Shown here: piece by piece, positions 1 to 9,608 of the stretch
Numbering within the stretch: the first letter of the stretch is position 1
How the letters are laid out: each line of letters starts with the position of its first letter
Source: Stappia indica
GTDB taxonomy: Bacteria > Pseudomonadota > Alphaproteobacteria > Rhizobiales > Stappiaceae
Reading direction: 5' to 3'
Assembly (NCBI RefSeq): GCF_009789575.1
Contig: NZ_CP046908.1
Span: 1,798,001 to 1,862,000 of the forward strand
Length of the DNA: 64,000 nucleotides
Notes under the pieces: model-generated
What the model saw: only the letters and a program-made list of their open reading frames with translations
The model's database searches: none
What the model was told of the DNA's origin: nothing
Made by a program: the position numbers and the translations under genes

Positions 1-1
1 T

Positions 2-238
2 GCGCTGGCCGACCGGCTGCGCGATGCCCGCATCGCCTTCGGCCGGGTGAGCACCATGGACGACCTCGTCCGCCACCCGCAGAACCGCCATGTCGAAGCG
101 GACACGCCGACCGGCCCGGTGCGCCTGCTCGCCCCCGGCGCGCTGGTCGACGGCAAGTCGCCGGAATTCGGCCCGGTGCCGGCGCTCGGCGCCGATACCG
201 ACAGGGTCCGCGCGGAGTTCTCCCGTGTCGAAGCCTGA
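2..238 (+). CDS. CaiB/BaiF-type (class III) CoA-transferase, C-terminal end only
   Basis: The reading frame enters from the left edge, so the 5' part lies outside the window and only about 78 C-terminal residues are visible. The segment DARIAFGRVSTMDDL followed by a HPQ motif matches the end of family III CoA-transferases, in which this stretch packs against the large domain. Such enzymes move CoA between carboxylic acids in the cytoplasm; the substrate cannot be told from this tail. The stop codon overlaps the start of the methyltransferase by 14 bp, which suggests one transcript. The family call is from recognised motif style, not a search. Confidence 0.7.
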   Translation, partial: ALADRLRDARIAFGRVSTMDDLVRHPQNRHVEADTPTGPVRLLAPGALVDGKSPEFGPVPALGADTDRVRAEFSRVEA

Positions 239-920
239 GACGGTTCCGCAGACCGGCGAGCGGCTGCTGGCCATCCTGACCGAACGCAAGGCGCGCAAGG
301 TGCTCGACATCGGCTGCGGCCACGGCGCGCTGTCGCGCTCGCTGGCGGCCAAGGGCTTCGAGACGACCGGCATCGACCCGGACGCGGCGGCCGTTGCCGC
401 TGCCCGCAAGGCGGTGCCAGATGCACGCTTCGAGCGGGCAACCGCCGAGGCCCTGCCCTTTGCGGACGGCAGCTTCGACGCGGCCATCTTCCTCAACGCC
501 CTGCACCATGTGCCTGAAGCGGTGATGCGTCAGGCGCTTGCCGAGACCCGGCGGGTGATCGGGCCGGGCGGCGCGCTGATCGTCGTGGAACCGCTCGCCC
601 GCGGCACCTTCTTCGAGGTGATGCGCCCGGTCGAGGACGAGACGGAGATCCGGGCCGCGGCCCTGCGCGCGCTCGATGCCGATATCGCCTCCGGCAAGTG
701 GCACGTCGCCCGGCACGACACCTACGACCGGCTGTCGGACTTCGCCGCGCTGGAGGAGTTCATCGACTATCTCGTGGCCGTCGATCCGACCCGTAAGTCG
801 GTGGCCAATGAGCGCCGCGAGGAACTGGACGCCCTGTTCAAGGCCAATGCGACAGCGAGCGAAAAGGGCTTCCGGCTGATCCAGCCGCTGACGCTCTACG
901 AGCTGCACCCGGCAGGCTGA
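225..920 (+). CDS. class I SAM-dependent methyltransferase
   Basis: 231-residue cytoplasmic methyltransferase of the Methyltransf_11/UbiE type. Motif I, VLDIGCGHGALSRSL, lies about 25 residues in, followed by the acidic ribose-binding residue in GIDPD and a motif IV region FDAAIFLNALHHV. I chose the GTG at 225 because a GGAG lies 7 bases upstream and because the frame further upstream runs through the CoA-transferase gene. It overlaps that gene by 14 bp, so the two are probably co-translated. The methyl acceptor is unknown. The gene ends 3 bases before the convergent LysR gene. Confidence 0.75.
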   Translation: MSKPETVPQTGERLLAILTERKARKVLDIGCGHGALSRSLAAKGFETTGIDPDAAAVAAARKAVPDARFERATAEALPFADGSFDAAIFLNALHHVPEAVMRQALAETRRVIGPGGALIVVEPLARGTFFEVMRPVEDETEIRAAALRALDADIASGKWHVARHDTYDRLSDFAALEEFIDYLVAVDPTRKSVANERREELDALFKANATASEKGFRLIQPLTLYELHPAG

Positions 921-923
921 GGC

Positions 924-1859
924 TCAGCCGCCGGGCCCGAACGGGTCCGGCACCTCGCTGGAGAGATCGACGCCGCGCACCAGGTCGAGAAAGGCGGTGG
1001 CGGCCGGCGACAGCACATGGCCGGCCCGCCAGATGATGCCGACATGGCGCAGCACCTCCGGCTCCACCAGCCGGCGATAGATCAGATTTCCCGAACTCAG
1101 CACCGGCAGCGTCAGGACCGGCAGGGCGGTGACGCCCAGCCCCTGGGACACGAAGGCGCCGGCAGTGGCCAGATGCGCCACCTCGAAGCGCGGGCGGAAC
1201 GGCAGGTTCTGCTGCGAGCAGGCCGCGTCGATCAAAAGCCGCACGCTGGTGCCCTTCGCCATGGCGACCAGCGGCATTTCGCTGAGCTCCCGCCAGGTGC
1301 AGCTGTCGCGATCCTCCAGAATGCCGCCGGCCGCTCCCACCGCCACGAACGGGTCCGACAAGAGGGTGCGGAACGAGATCCGGTCGGAATTTTCCACCGC
1401 GCCGGCGGTGAAGCCGAGATCGGACTCGCCCTGCTCGACCGAGCGGATGACGCTGTCGGACAGCGCATCGTTGATCTGCACGTCGATATCGGGATGGCGG
1501 GCGAGAAACCGCGCGACCAGCGAGGGCAGCAGGCCGGCGGTCACCGAGGGCAGGCCGGCAATGGTCAGCCGGCCGCGCCGGGCCGCGAGATAGGCGTCGA
1601 ACTCCGCCCCCGCATTGGCCGCGGTGTTGAGCACCTGCTGCGCCAGCCGCAACAGGGTATGGCCCTGCGGGGTCAGCGAGACATTGCGCGTGTCGCGGTT
1701 GAACAGGCGCGTGCCGAGCCGCTCCTCCAGCCGGGCGATCTGGCGGCTGAGGGCGGAGGCGGACATGCCGATCTCGTCGGCGACGGCGCGAAACCGCCCG
1801 CCGGTGGCGAGGCTGGAAAAGACCCGCAGATCCTCCAGATCGAATTTGTTGCGCTCCAT
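924..1859 (-). CDS. LysR-family transcriptional regulator
   Basis: 311 residues, the normal length for the family. An N-terminal winged helix-turn-helix (about residues 7-65, with the typical [17 protein letters not shown] pattern) is followed by a substrate-binding-fold effector domain from about residue 92. It is divergent from the TAXI transporter gene at 2023, the usual arrangement for a LysR activator and its target. A TTAT-N6-ATAA inverted repeat just upstream of its start is a candidate binding site. Its ligand is probably the solute carried by that transporter or a breakdown product; this is inference from position. Confidence 0.85.
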   Translation of the reverse strand: MERNKFDLEDLRVFSSLATGGRFRAVADEIGMSASALSRQIARLEERLGTRLFNRDTRNVSLTPQGHTLLRLAQQVLNTAANAGAEFDAYLAARRGRLTIAGLPSVTAGLLPSLVARFLARHPDIDVQINDALSDSVIRSVEQGESDLGFTAGAVENSDRISFRTLLSDPFVAVGAAGGILEDRDSCTWRELSEMPLVAMAKGTSVRLLIDAACSQQNLPFRPRFEVAHLATAGAFVSQGLGVTALPVLTLPVLSSGNLIYRRLVEPEVLRHVGIIWRAGHVLSPAATAFLDLVRGVDLSSEVPDPFGPGG

Positions 1860-1866
1860 GCATCAA

Positions 1867-1880
1867 TTATCGCAAAATAA
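1867..1880. promoter_or_regulatory. candidate LysR binding site in divergent promoter
   Basis: TTAT-N6-ATAA inverted repeat in an AT-rich patch 8 bases upstream of the LysR start, in the 163-bp gap before the TAXI binding-protein gene. It fits the T-N11-A core of LysR boxes (T1867, A1879). Short motif, so chance occurrence is possible. Confidence 0.35.
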
Positions 1881-2022
1881 GCACTTCTGACAACAAAGAT
1901 CCTGGGACACTCTTGCAAAGGGTACAGGTCCGCCGTCGGTGCGGGCGCCGGAGGAGCGGCGTCCAGGCGGAAGGACCGGCCCGAGATCGCTGCCCGCCAA
2001 GGGCACATGGGAGGAAATCACG

Positions 2023-2985
2023 ATGCGACTTTCACATCTCGCCATGGCGGGCGCGCTTGCGTTCGCCCAGCCCGCCAGCGCCCAGGAGAAGCTGCTGATC
2101 GGCTCCACCTCGGCCTCGTCCAGCCATTACGGCTATTTCGTTTCCGTCGCCAAGCTGGTGAACGAGAAGGCGGAAGGCCTCGAGGCCTCCGTCGTGGAAA
2201 CCGGCGCGACGCTCGACAACCTGCGCCGCATCGAGCGCGGCCAGGTCGACCTAGGCCTCGTCACCACCAATGTCGCCCAGCACGCCCATGCCGGCACCAA
2301 CGAGTTCGACGGCCGGCCGATGAAGCTCGGCCTGCTGTGGGTCTATACCGGCGCGCCGCAGAACGTCATCGTGCGCCAGGACGCCGAAGTCGGCAGCCTT
2401 GCCGAACTGAAGGGCGTGCGCTTCAACCCGGGCATCAAGGGCTCGGCGACCGAGAGCACCACCGAGGCGGTGTTCGAAGCGCTCGGCCTGTCGGCCGACT
2501 ATGTGCGCGGCTCGACCACCGACGTCGTCGACATGATCAAGGACAACCGCGTCGCCGGCTACGTGAAGTCGGGCGCCGGCACCAAGCTCGACGGTTCGAC
2601 CCTCGACATCGCCACCTTCACCCCGATCAAGGTGCTCGGCCTCACCGACGAGCAGAAGGCGGTGCTCGCCGAGAAGATGCCGGACGTTTCCATCGTCGAC
2701 GTGCCGGCGGGCGCTGCCGACGGCATCCCAGCCTATTCGACCTGGAGCTTCGGCGTCGGCGCGGCCGCCGGTCCCGCCCTCTCCGAAGAGGCGGCCTACA
2801 AGATCGTCAAGGCGGTGATGGAGGACAAGGAAGCCCAGGGCGCGGCGCTTGCCTCGGTCAAGGGCGCGGATCTGGCCCAGCTGACGCTGCAATACGCCAC
2901 GATCCCGCTGCATCCGGGCGCCGCCCGCTGGTACCGCGAGCAGGGCATCGAGATCCCGGCCCGCCTGCAGCCCGCCGCCAACTGA
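2023..2985 (+). CDS. TAXI-family TRAP transporter substrate-binding protein
   Basis: 320-residue periplasmic binding protein of the TAXI class of tripartite ATP-independent transporters. Residues 1-20 form a signal peptide ending ASA. The mature part has the family hallmarks: LLIGSTSASSSHYGY near the N-terminus, ETGATLDNLRRIERGQVDLG, and a C-terminal region with GAARWYREQGI. The ATG at 2023 follows a clear GGAGGA at 2010-2015; an in-frame upstream extension would have no signal peptide at its N-terminus, so I reject it. The fused membrane subunit follows 28 bases on. The solute is unknown. Confidence 0.85.
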   Translation: MRLSHLAMAGALAFAQPASAQEKLLIGSTSASSSHYGYFVSVAKLVNEKAEGLEASVVETGATLDNLRRIERGQVDLGLVTTNVAQHAHAGTNEFDGRPMKLGLLWVYTGAPQNVIVRQDAEVGSLAELKGVRFNPGIKGSATESTTEAVFEALGLSADYVRGSTTDVVDMIKDNRVAGYVKSGAGTKLDGSTLDIATFTPIKVLGLTDEQKAVLAEKMPDVSIVDVPAGAADGIPAYSTWSFGVGAAAGPALSEEAAYKIVKAVMEDKEAQGAALASVKGADLAQLTLQYATIPLHPGAARWYREQGIEIPARLQPAAN

Positions 2986-3013
2986 CAGTGACGCCTGACT
3001 TCGGAGGATCGCC

Positions 3014-4879
3014 GTGCTGAACCGGACCCGCGACGCCCTGGCGCTGCTGACGGGCATCTTCGTCTTCTACACGGCAGCGACAGGCCCGTTCGAGAGCCTG
3101 ATCCAGCGCGCGATCTTCCTGGCGCTCGTCGTCTGCCTCGGCCTTGCGGTCTATCCGCTGGGCCATGGCCGGCGGTGGCGCCCGCTCGGCCTTGCCGTCG
3201 ACCTTGCGGCCGCCGGCATCTCAATCGCCGCCTGCGGCTACATCGTCGTCAACTACGACCGGATCATGACGACCCTGCCCTGGGCGACGACGCTGGACAT
3301 GGCGCTGACCGTCGGCCTCGTCGCCTCGGTGCTGGAAATCGGCCGCCGCGCGGTCGGCATCATCTTCCCCGCCCTCGTTCTCGTCGGCCTCGCCTATGCG
3401 CTGTTCGGCGACATGCTGCCGGGAACGCTGGCCCATCGCGGCTTCGACAGCGCCTTCGTCACCGAGACCATCTTCCTCGGCGATCTCGGCATCTGGGGCA
3501 TGCTGACGGGAGTTGCCGCCACCGTCATCGCCGCCTTCGTGCTGTTCGGCTCGCTGCTGCTGCATACCGGCGGCGGCCAGAGCTTCATGGACCTTGCCAT
3601 GCGCATCGGCGGCCGCCAGGCGGGCGGCGCGGCCAAGATCGCCACCATCGCCAGCGGCCTGTTCGGCATGATCTCCGGCTCGGCCGTGGCCAATGTGGCG
3701 ACGACCGGCAACTTCACCATCCCGATGATGAAGCGCCTCGGCTATCCGCCGGCCTTCGCCGCCGCCGTCGAGGCCGTCGCCTCCACCGGCGGACAGCTCG
3801 CCCCGCCGATCATGGGCGCGGCCGCCTTCGTCATGGCAGAGATCCTCGGCGTCTCCTACATCCAGATCATCACCGCCGCGATCATCCCGGCGCTGCTGTT
3901 CTATCTCTCCGTCTTCGTCACGGTGCACATCGTTTCGGTGCGCAAGAACCTGACGCTGGTGCCCGAGGACGAGCTGCCGGCCTGGTCGACGATCCTCGCC
4001 CCGCGCCGGGTGCTGCCGATCCTGGCCGCCATCGGCGGGCTGGCCGTCGGCGTCTATCTCGGCCGCTCGGTCGCCACCACCGCCTTCTACGGCATCACCG
4101 GGCTGATGATCGCCTTCGTCGCCACCTCGCTCGGCCAGATGCCGGCCGCGAAGATGGCGAGCCTCGTCGTCGCCGGCATCAAGGACGCCGGCAAGGGCAT
4201 GGTGATCATCGGCGTGCTGCTGGCGGGAGCGCAGATCCTCGTCTCGATGATCAACCTCACCGGCATCGGCGTCACCTTGAGCTCGATGATCGTCTCGCTG
4301 GCCGGCGACTCCGCCCTGCTGGTGGCGCTGATCGTCGGCGGCGTCTGCCTGATCATGGGCATGGGCCTGCCGACGACGGCGGCCTATGTGCTGGTCGCCG
4401 CCGTGCTGGCGCCGGCCATGACCGCCGTCGGCATCGACCCGCTGGCGGCCCATCTCTTCGTCTTCTACTTCGCCACCATCTCGGTGATCACCCCGCCCGT
4501 CTGCGTCGCCGTCTTCGTCGGTGCCGGCATCGCCCAGACCAACTGGCTGCCGGCGGCGATGGAGGCCGTGCGCCTTGGCGCGGTCACCTATGTGGTGCCC
4601 TTCATGCTGCTGCTCTATCCCGGCATGACGGCACAGGGCGACTGGATGGCCATCGGCAACGCGCTCCTGTCGGGGCTGGTGCTGGTGGTCGCCATTCCGT
4701 CCCTGCTGAGCGGGCAGAAGCTCTTCGCCATTCCCGCCCTGGACATCGCCGTGTTCGTCACTTCCATCGCCCTCGCCATCTGGCCGCACCCGGCCGCACC
4801 GCTGCTCGCCGGCCTGCTGCTGGCCCTGTCCTGGCATTTCGGCAAGGCGCGCCGACCCTTGACGGGAGCGGCAGGATGA
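3014..4879 (+). CDS. TRAP transporter fused 4TM/12TM permease (TAXI type)
   Basis: 621 residues in which the small (DctQ-like) and large (DctM-like) membrane subunits are fused, as is usual for TAXI systems. An N-terminal part with about four membrane helices precedes the DctM domain, which has the conserved SGLFGMISGSAVANVATTG and GGQLAPPIMGAAAFVMAE segments and a second MGMGLPTTAAYVL repeat. It drives sodium- or proton-coupled uptake of the organic acid bound by the upstream protein. GTG start at 3014 with GGAGGA at 3003-3008. Its stop overlaps the ATG of the next gene (ATGA), so translation is coupled. Confidence 0.88.
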   Translation: MLNRTRDALALLTGIFVFYTAATGPFESLIQRAIFLALVVCLGLAVYPLGHGRRWRPLGLAVDLAAAGISIAACGYIVVNYDRIMTTLPWATTLDMALTVGLVASVLEIGRRAVGIIFPALVLVGLAYALFGDMLPGTLAHRGFDSAFVTETIFLGDLGIWGMLTGVAATVIAAFVLFGSLLLHTGGGQSFMDLAMRIGGRQAGGAAKIATIASGLFGMISGSAVANVATTGNFTIPMMKRLGYPPAFAAAVEAVASTGGQLAPPIMGAAAFVMAEILGVSYIQIITAAIIPALLFYLSVFVTVHIVSVRKNLTLVPEDELPAWSTILAPRRVLPILAAIGGLAVGVYLGRSVATTAFYGITGLMIAFVATSLGQMPAAKMASLVVAGIKDAGKGMVIIGVLLAGAQILVSMINLTGIGVTLSSMIVSLAGDSALLVALIVGGVCLIMGMGLPTTAAYVLVAAVLAPAMTAVGIDPLAAHLFVFYFATISVITPPVCVAVFVGAGIAQTNWLPAAMEAVRLGAVTYVVPFMLLLYPGMTAQGDWMAIGNALLSGLVLVVAIPSLLSGQKLFAIPALDIAVFVTSIALAIWPHPAAPLLAGLLLALSWHFGKARRPLTGAAG

Positions 4880-6213
4880 AGAGCCTGAGGATCGGAACCG
4901 GCGCCGGCTTTTCCGGCGACCGCATCGAGCCGGCGGTGGATCTCGCCGCGCGCGGCGAGCTCGACTATCTCGTCTTCGAGTGCCTGGCCGAGCGCACCAT
5001 CGCGCTGGCCCAGCAGGCGCGGCGCGCCGACCCGGATGCCGGCTACGACCCGTTGCTGGAGCGGCGCATGCGCGCGGTGCTTCCCGCGCGCGGACTATCC
5101 GGCCCCCGCATCGTCTCCAACATGGGCGCCGCCAATCCGCTGGCCGCCGCCCGCAAGACGCTGGACATCGCCCGCGAGCTGGGACTTCGGGGGCTGAAGA
5201 TCGCCGCCGTCACCGGCGACGACGTGCTGGCCGCCGTCGAGGGATCGGAGCTGGAGCTGCTGGAGACCGGCGGCACGGTGCGCGGCCTCAGTCGCCCGCT
5301 CCTCTCCGCCAACGCCTATATCGGCGCCGCCCCCATCGTCGCCGCGCTGGAAGCGGGCGCCGACATCGTGCTCACCGGGCGCGCTGCCGACCCGGCGCTC
5401 TATCTCGCGCCGCAGGTCCATGCCTTCGGCTGGGCGATGGACGACTGGCCGCTGCTCGGCCGCGGCACCCTGGTCGGCCACCTGATGGAATGCGGCGGCC
5501 AGATCACCGGCGGCTATTTCGCCGATCCCGGCTTCAAGGACGTTGCCGGCCTTGCCCGCCTCGGCTTTCCCATCGCCGAGGTGGAGGCGGACGGCACCGC
5601 GGTCATCACCAAGCTTCCCGGCACCGGCGGCGCGGTCACCGAGGCGACCTGCAAGGAGCAGCTGCTCTACGAGGTGCACGATCCGGCCGCATATCTGCAG
5701 CCCGACGTCATCGCCGACTTTTCCGGTGTCGAGATCGCCGCGGAAGGCCCCGACCGGGTGCGGGTCTCCGGCGGCTCGGGACGTGCCCGCACCGGCACGC
5801 TGAAGGTCTCGCTCGGCTATGTCGACAGCCATGTCGGCGAGGGACAGATCTCCTATGCCGGGCCGGGGGCGGAAGCGCGCGGACGGCTGGCGCTGGAGAT
5901 CCTGCGCGAGCGGATCGCAGCAGGCGGCGTGCCCTATCTGGAGACGCGCGGCGACCTGATCGGCGTCGACGCGATCCTCGGCGGATCGAACTCCGGCGCC
6001 CATGAGGCGCGCGAGGTGCGGGTGCGCTTTGCCGCGCGCGCCAGCACGGCGGAGGAGGCCCGGCTGGTCGCCGACGAGGTGGAGAGCCTCTATCTCAACG
6101 GACCGGCGGCCGGCGGCGGCGTGACGCGCCAGGTGCGCGAGATCGTCGGCATTCTCTCCACCCTGATCCCGGAGGCCGAGGTCTCCCCCGCCCTGACCCT
6201 GATGGAAAGCTGA
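4876..6213 (+). CDS. AtuA-like acyclic terpene utilisation family protein (DUF1446)
   Basis: 445 residues. The N-terminal RIGTGAGFSGDRIEPAVDLA and the following DYLVFECLAERT segment are typical of DUF1446/AtuA proteins. AtuA belongs to the acyclic terpene (citronellol/geraniol) cluster of Pseudomonas, but its chemistry is not settled, and many homologues sit beside organic-acid transporters. Here it is translationally coupled to the TAXI permease and followed by a separate small AtuA C-terminal-domain protein. I infer that it acts on the imported acid or its CoA ester; no terpene genes are near. Confidence 0.75.
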   Translation: MKSLRIGTGAGFSGDRIEPAVDLAARGELDYLVFECLAERTIALAQQARRADPDAGYDPLLERRMRAVLPARGLSGPRIVSNMGAANPLAAARKTLDIARELGLRGLKIAAVTGDDVLAAVEGSELELLETGGTVRGLSRPLLSANAYIGAAPIVAALEAGADIVLTGRAADPALYLAPQVHAFGWAMDDWPLLGRGTLVGHLMECGGQITGGYFADPGFKDVAGLARLGFPIAEVEADGTAVITKLPGTGGAVTEATCKEQLLYEVHDPAAYLQPDVIADFSGVEIAAEGPDRVRVSGGSGRARTGTLKVSLGYVDSHVGEGQISYAGPGAEARGRLALEILRERIAAGGVPYLETRGDLIGVDAILGGSNSGAHEAREVRVRFAARASTAEEARLVADEVESLYLNGPAAGGGVTRQVREIVGILSTLIPEAEVSPALTLMES

Positions 6214-6216
6214 GCC

Positions 6217-6528
6217 ATGCTGCTGCGCGACATCGCCCATTCGCGGACCGGCGACAAGGGCAACATCTCCAACGTCTCGGTCATCGCCTACGAGATGGCG
6301 AACTGGCCGCTGATCGAGGCGGCGGTGACGCCCGAGCGGTTGCGCGCCCATCTTTCCTGGCTGGAGATCGGCGAGATCGAGCGCTTCGCCCTGCCCCGGC
6401 TCGGCGCGCTCAACTTCGTGCTGCACGGCGCGCTGAAGGGCGGCGTCACCCGCTCGCTCGCGCTGGACGCGCACGGCAAGTGCCTGAGCTCGGCGATCCT
6501 CGACATGGAGATCGCCGGGCCGGCGTGA
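6217..6528 (+). CDS. AtuA-related small protein (ferredoxin-fold C-terminal domain)
   Basis: 103 residues starting 3 bases after the DUF1446 gene. The opening IAHSRTGDKGNISNVSVIAY and the closing GKCLSSAILDMEI are characteristic of the domain found fused at the C-terminus of long AtuA proteins. Here the domain is a free-standing partner, so the two genes together equal one full-length AtuA. No signal peptide or membrane helix. The catalytic role is unknown. It ends 7 bases before the convergent QuiC-like gene. Confidence 0.7.
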   Translation: MLLRDIAHSRTGDKGNISNVSVIAYEMANWPLIEAAVTPERLRAHLSWLEIGEIERFALPRLGALNFVLHGALKGGVTRSLALDAHGKCLSSAILDMEIAGPA

Positions 6529-6535
6529 TGCGTGC

Positions 6536-8428
6536 TCAGCGGCGCGGCACGGTCTCGGGGCGCAGGTGACGCTTCTGCGCGGCGATGCGGAACTGCGCAT
6601 TGGCCGCGCCGTAGCCGCGATAGCCGCCGCGCCGCTCGACGATCTCGAAGAAGAAGCCTTCGCCGTAGTTCGGGCCGTAGAGCTGGAAATATTCGCCCTC
6701 CCCGTCCCGGTCGTAGAGGATGTTCTCGGCCCGCAGCCTGTCGGCGAAATCCGGATCGAGGCCGAAGCGCGCCTCCAGGTCGTCGTAATAGTTGCGCGAG
6801 ATCTCCAGCGACGTGAAGCCGCAGGCCTTCAGCGCGGCGGCGGTCGCGAAGATGTCGCGGCTTTCGAAGGCGACATGCTGGACCGCCGAGCCGAAGCTTT
6901 CGGCGATGAAGCGGCCGGCGAGCGTGCGCCGGTTCTCCGCCCCGTTCAGCGTGATCCGCAAGGCCCCGTCCGCCGTCTCGATGGCCTGGCTGCGCACCAG
7001 CCCGGCCGGGTCGACCACATCCACCATCGGCGTCTTCGCTGTCGCGAAGATCGAGGTGTAGAACAGCGTCCAGGTCAGCATCTCCTCGTAGTTCATCGTC
7101 TGCGCCAGATGGTCGATGGAGACAAGCCCGGCGGCGGCGGCAGCCTGGCCGCCCTCGATGGGGCGGAAGTCGGTCTCCCACAGGCCGGCGAGCCCGCTCT
7201 TGCGGTCGATGAAATGCATCACGCCGCCGCCGACGCCCCGGATCGCGGGAATGGCGAGTTCGCCCGGGCCGACCGGCTGGTCGAACGTATCGGCGCCCAG
7301 CGCCCGCGCGCGCACCACGGTGGCTGCGGCATCGGCGACCCTAAGGCCGATGGCGCAAACGGACGTGCCGTGCACCAGGTAGGAGGAATGGGCAAAGCCC
7401 TCCCGCTCGGTGTTGATGAGCAGGTTGATCCCGCCCTGCCGCCACAAGGTGACGTCCTTGGAGACGTGGCGGCCGGCCTTGACGAAACCGAGGCCGGCGA
7501 ACATGCGCGCCAGCTCCTCCGCCTCCGCCTCGTCGACGGCGAACTCGACGAACTCGATGCCGTCGGCCTCGATCCGGTCGGGCATCTCGGGCAGCGGAAT
7601 GCGCAAGTCCGGCTCGCGCCTGCGCACCTGGTCCATCAGGTAGACGAGCGAGCGATGGCCGTCGACGGCGATGGATTTCGGCGAGCCGCCGCGGAACTGG
7701 TCGTTGAAGATCTCCAGCGACAGCACCCCGTCATAGCCGGTGGCGGCGACCGCCCGCATGAAGTCGGTGACCGCAAGGTCGCCCTCGCCCGGCATGTTGC
7801 GGAAGTGCCGGCTCCAGTAGAGCAGGTCCATGTCGATCATCGGCGCGTCGGCCAGCTGGACGATGAAGATCCGGTCGCCGGGGATCGCGCGGATCGTGTC
7901 GACATCGGTCTTGCGCGCCAGCGTGTGGAAACTGTCGAGGATGAGGCCGACATTCGGGTGGTCGGCCCGGCGCACCACCTCCCAGGCATCGCGGTGGTCG
8001 TTGACGTGCCGGCCCCAGGCCAGCGCCTCGTAGCCGACGCGAAGGCCGCGCGCCGCCGCCCGCCCGCCGAGCTCGGCGAAATCGTCGGCCGCGCGATTGA
8101 TGCCGCCGAGCGAGACCGGCGAGACGTTGGAGCAGACCAGCATCAGGTCGGTGCCCAGCTCCTGCATCAGGTCGAACTTGCGCTCCGCCCGGTCGAAGGC
8201 GCGCGCCCGGTGCGGCTCCGGCATGCCCTCGAAATCGCGGAACGGCTGGAACAGCGTGATCTCCAGCCCGGCATCGCGGATCATCGCGCCGACATCGCGC
8301 GGGCTGCCGTCGAAGGCGAGGAAGTCGTTCTCGAAGATCTCGATCCCGTCGAAGCCGGCGGCCGAGATCGCCGCCAGCTTTTCCCGAAGGTCGCCGCTGA
8401 TCGAAACGGTGGCGATGGACGTCTTCAT
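6536..8428 (-). CDS. quiC: 3-dehydroshikimate dehydratase, sugar-isomerase/HPPD-like fusion (QuiC type)
   Basis: 630 residues with two parts. Residues 1-280 are a xylose-isomerase-like TIM barrel with metal ligands visible as E134 (GYEALAWG), D165 (LDSFHT), Q191 and E239 (SLEIFNDQ). From about residue 290 there is a two-module vicinal-oxygen-chelate half resembling 4-hydroxyphenylpyruvate dioxygenase, keeping His in IDHLAQ, His in QHVAFES and Glu in FFEIVER. This layout is that of QuiC1 of Pseudomonas, which dehydrates 3-dehydroshikimate to protocatechuate in quinate/shikimate use. The start overlaps the upstream oxidoreductase by 4 bp. The role of the second half is not established for the family. 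Confidence 0.8.
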   Translation of the reverse strand: MKTSIATVSISGDLREKLAAISAAGFDGIEIFENDFLAFDGSPRDVGAMIRDAGLEITLFQPFRDFEGMPEPHRARAFDRAERKFDLMQELGTDLMLVCSNVSPVSLGGINRAADDFAELGGRAAARGLRVGYEALAWGRHVNDHRDAWEVVRRADHPNVGLILDSFHTLARKTDVDTIRAIPGDRIFIVQLADAPMIDMDLLYWSRHFRNMPGEGDLAVTDFMRAVAATGYDGVLSLEIFNDQFRGGSPKSIAVDGHRSLVYLMDQVRRREPDLRIPLPEMPDRIEADGIEFVEFAVDEAEAEELARMFAGLGFVKAGRHVSKDVTLWRQGGINLLINTEREGFAHSSYLVHGTSVCAIGLRVADAAATVVRARALGADTFDQPVGPGELAIPAIRGVGGGVMHFIDRKSGLAGLWETDFRPIEGGQAAAAAGLVSIDHLAQTMNYEEMLTWTLFYTSIFATAKTPMVDVVDPAGLVRSQAIETADGALRITLNGAENRRTLAGRFIAESFGSAVQHVAFESRDIFATAAALKACGFTSLEISRNYYDDLEARFGLDPDFADRLRAENILYDRDGEGEYFQLYGPNYGEGFFFEIVERRGGYRGYGAANAQFRIAAQKRHLRPETVPRR

Positions 8429-9549
8429 GGGGCACCGGCCTTGCTGTGGGAGGAAAGGGAAACGCCTGAAACGGACGCAACGGCCGCGCCGAGCGGCGGG
8501 GCAACCTCGACCTCGCCGCCGGTCTCGGCCGCCCGGCGGATGGCGGCGAGCACGTCGAGCGTCGCAAGGCCCTCCTCGCCGGGGACCAGCGGCACGGCAC
8601 GGCCGAGCGCGACCTCGCAGAAATGGCGCATCTGCAGCGCGAAGGGATCGCCGCCCTGGCGGGTCAGCACCTTGCGCGAGATCGGCTGCGCCCAGTCGGC
8701 GGCCCCCTCGTAGTGCCAGAGCCCGAGATCGGGCAGCGACAGCGACCCGGCCGTGCCGCCGATCGTGTAGCAGCTGGCCGAGGTTTCCGGATAATCCGGG
8801 TTCTCGCCGGCCGTCAGCTCCCAGCTCCAGGGCGCGGCGACCGCATCGGAAACGGTCATCGTGCCCAGCGCGCCATTGGCGAAGCGGAGCAGCACGGCCG
8901 CCGTATCCTCCACCGCGTGGCCGCGCGCCAGCGACGAGGCGCGCGCCTGCACGCTGGCGACGTCGCCGCACAGATGGCGGAGCAGGTCGATGTCGTGGAT
9001 CAGGTTGGTGAGGATCGGCCCGCCGCCCGGCTGGGTGCGCCAGGGCACCTCGAAATAGCTGTCCGGCTTGCGGAACCAGCACAGCGCGTTGACCGCGACC
9101 AGCCGGCCGATGGCACCGCTCTCGATCTCGGCCCGCGCGGCCGCGATCAGCGGATTGTGCCGCCGGTGATGGCCGACGAGGAGCGCAACGCCGGCCGCAC
9201 GCGCGGCCACCACCACCTCGCGCGCCGCCTCCGCCGTGTCGGCCAGCGGCTTTTCCACCAGCACCGGCACCCGGGCCGCGATGCAGGCGAGCGCCTGCGG
9301 CGCGTGCAGCCGGTTGGGCGTCGCCAGCACCACCCCGTCGGGGCGCAGCCGGGCCAGCATCTCGTCACAGCTCTCGAACCACGGCGCGCCAAAGGCCTCC
9401 GCCGCCTGCCGCCCGTCCGCGGACGGGTCGGCGACGCCGGCAAGCTCGCCCTCGCGAGCGACCTGAGCCATGTGCACGCGGCCGATCTTGCCGGCCCCGA
9501 CAATGGCGATGCGGGCTTTCGTCTTCATCTCTTCGCTCTTTCGCGCCAT
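8425..9549 (-). CDS. Gfo/Idh/MocA-family NAD(P)-dependent oxidoreductase
   Basis: 374 residues with an N-terminal Rossmann fold (IVGAGKIGRVH, about residue 15), the family catalytic motif VEKPLAD (about residue 97), and a C-terminal alpha/beta domain with GGGPILTNLIHDID. A methionine at residue 8 (MKTKARIA) is an equally good start. It is coupled to quiC by a 4-bp overlap, so it may oxidise shikimate, quinate or another cyclitol or sugar acid to feed the dehydratase. This is inferred from context; the substrate cannot be read from sequence. Confidence 0.8.
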   Translation of the reverse strand: MARKSEEMKTKARIAIVGAGKIGRVHMAQVAREGELAGVADPSADGRQAAEAFGAPWFESCDEMLARLRPDGVVLATPNRLHAPQALACIAARVPVLVEKPLADTAEAAREVVVAARAAGVALLVGHHRRHNPLIAAARAEIESGAIGRLVAVNALCWFRKPDSYFEVPWRTQPGGGPILTNLIHDIDLLRHLCGDVASVQARASSLARGHAVEDTAAVLLRFANGALGTMTVSDAVAAPWSWELTAGENPDYPETSASCYTIGGTAGSLSLPDLGLWHYEGAADWAQPISRKVLTRQGGDPFALQMRHFCEVALGRAVPLVPGEEGLATLDVLAAIRRAAETGGEVEVAPPLGAAVASVSGVSLSSHSKAGAP

Positions 9550-9608
9550 GAGGCCCGCCCCTTTCCGGGCGCGGCCTCAGGTCTCCGGCAGATCGGCCCT
9601 GCCGGCGA

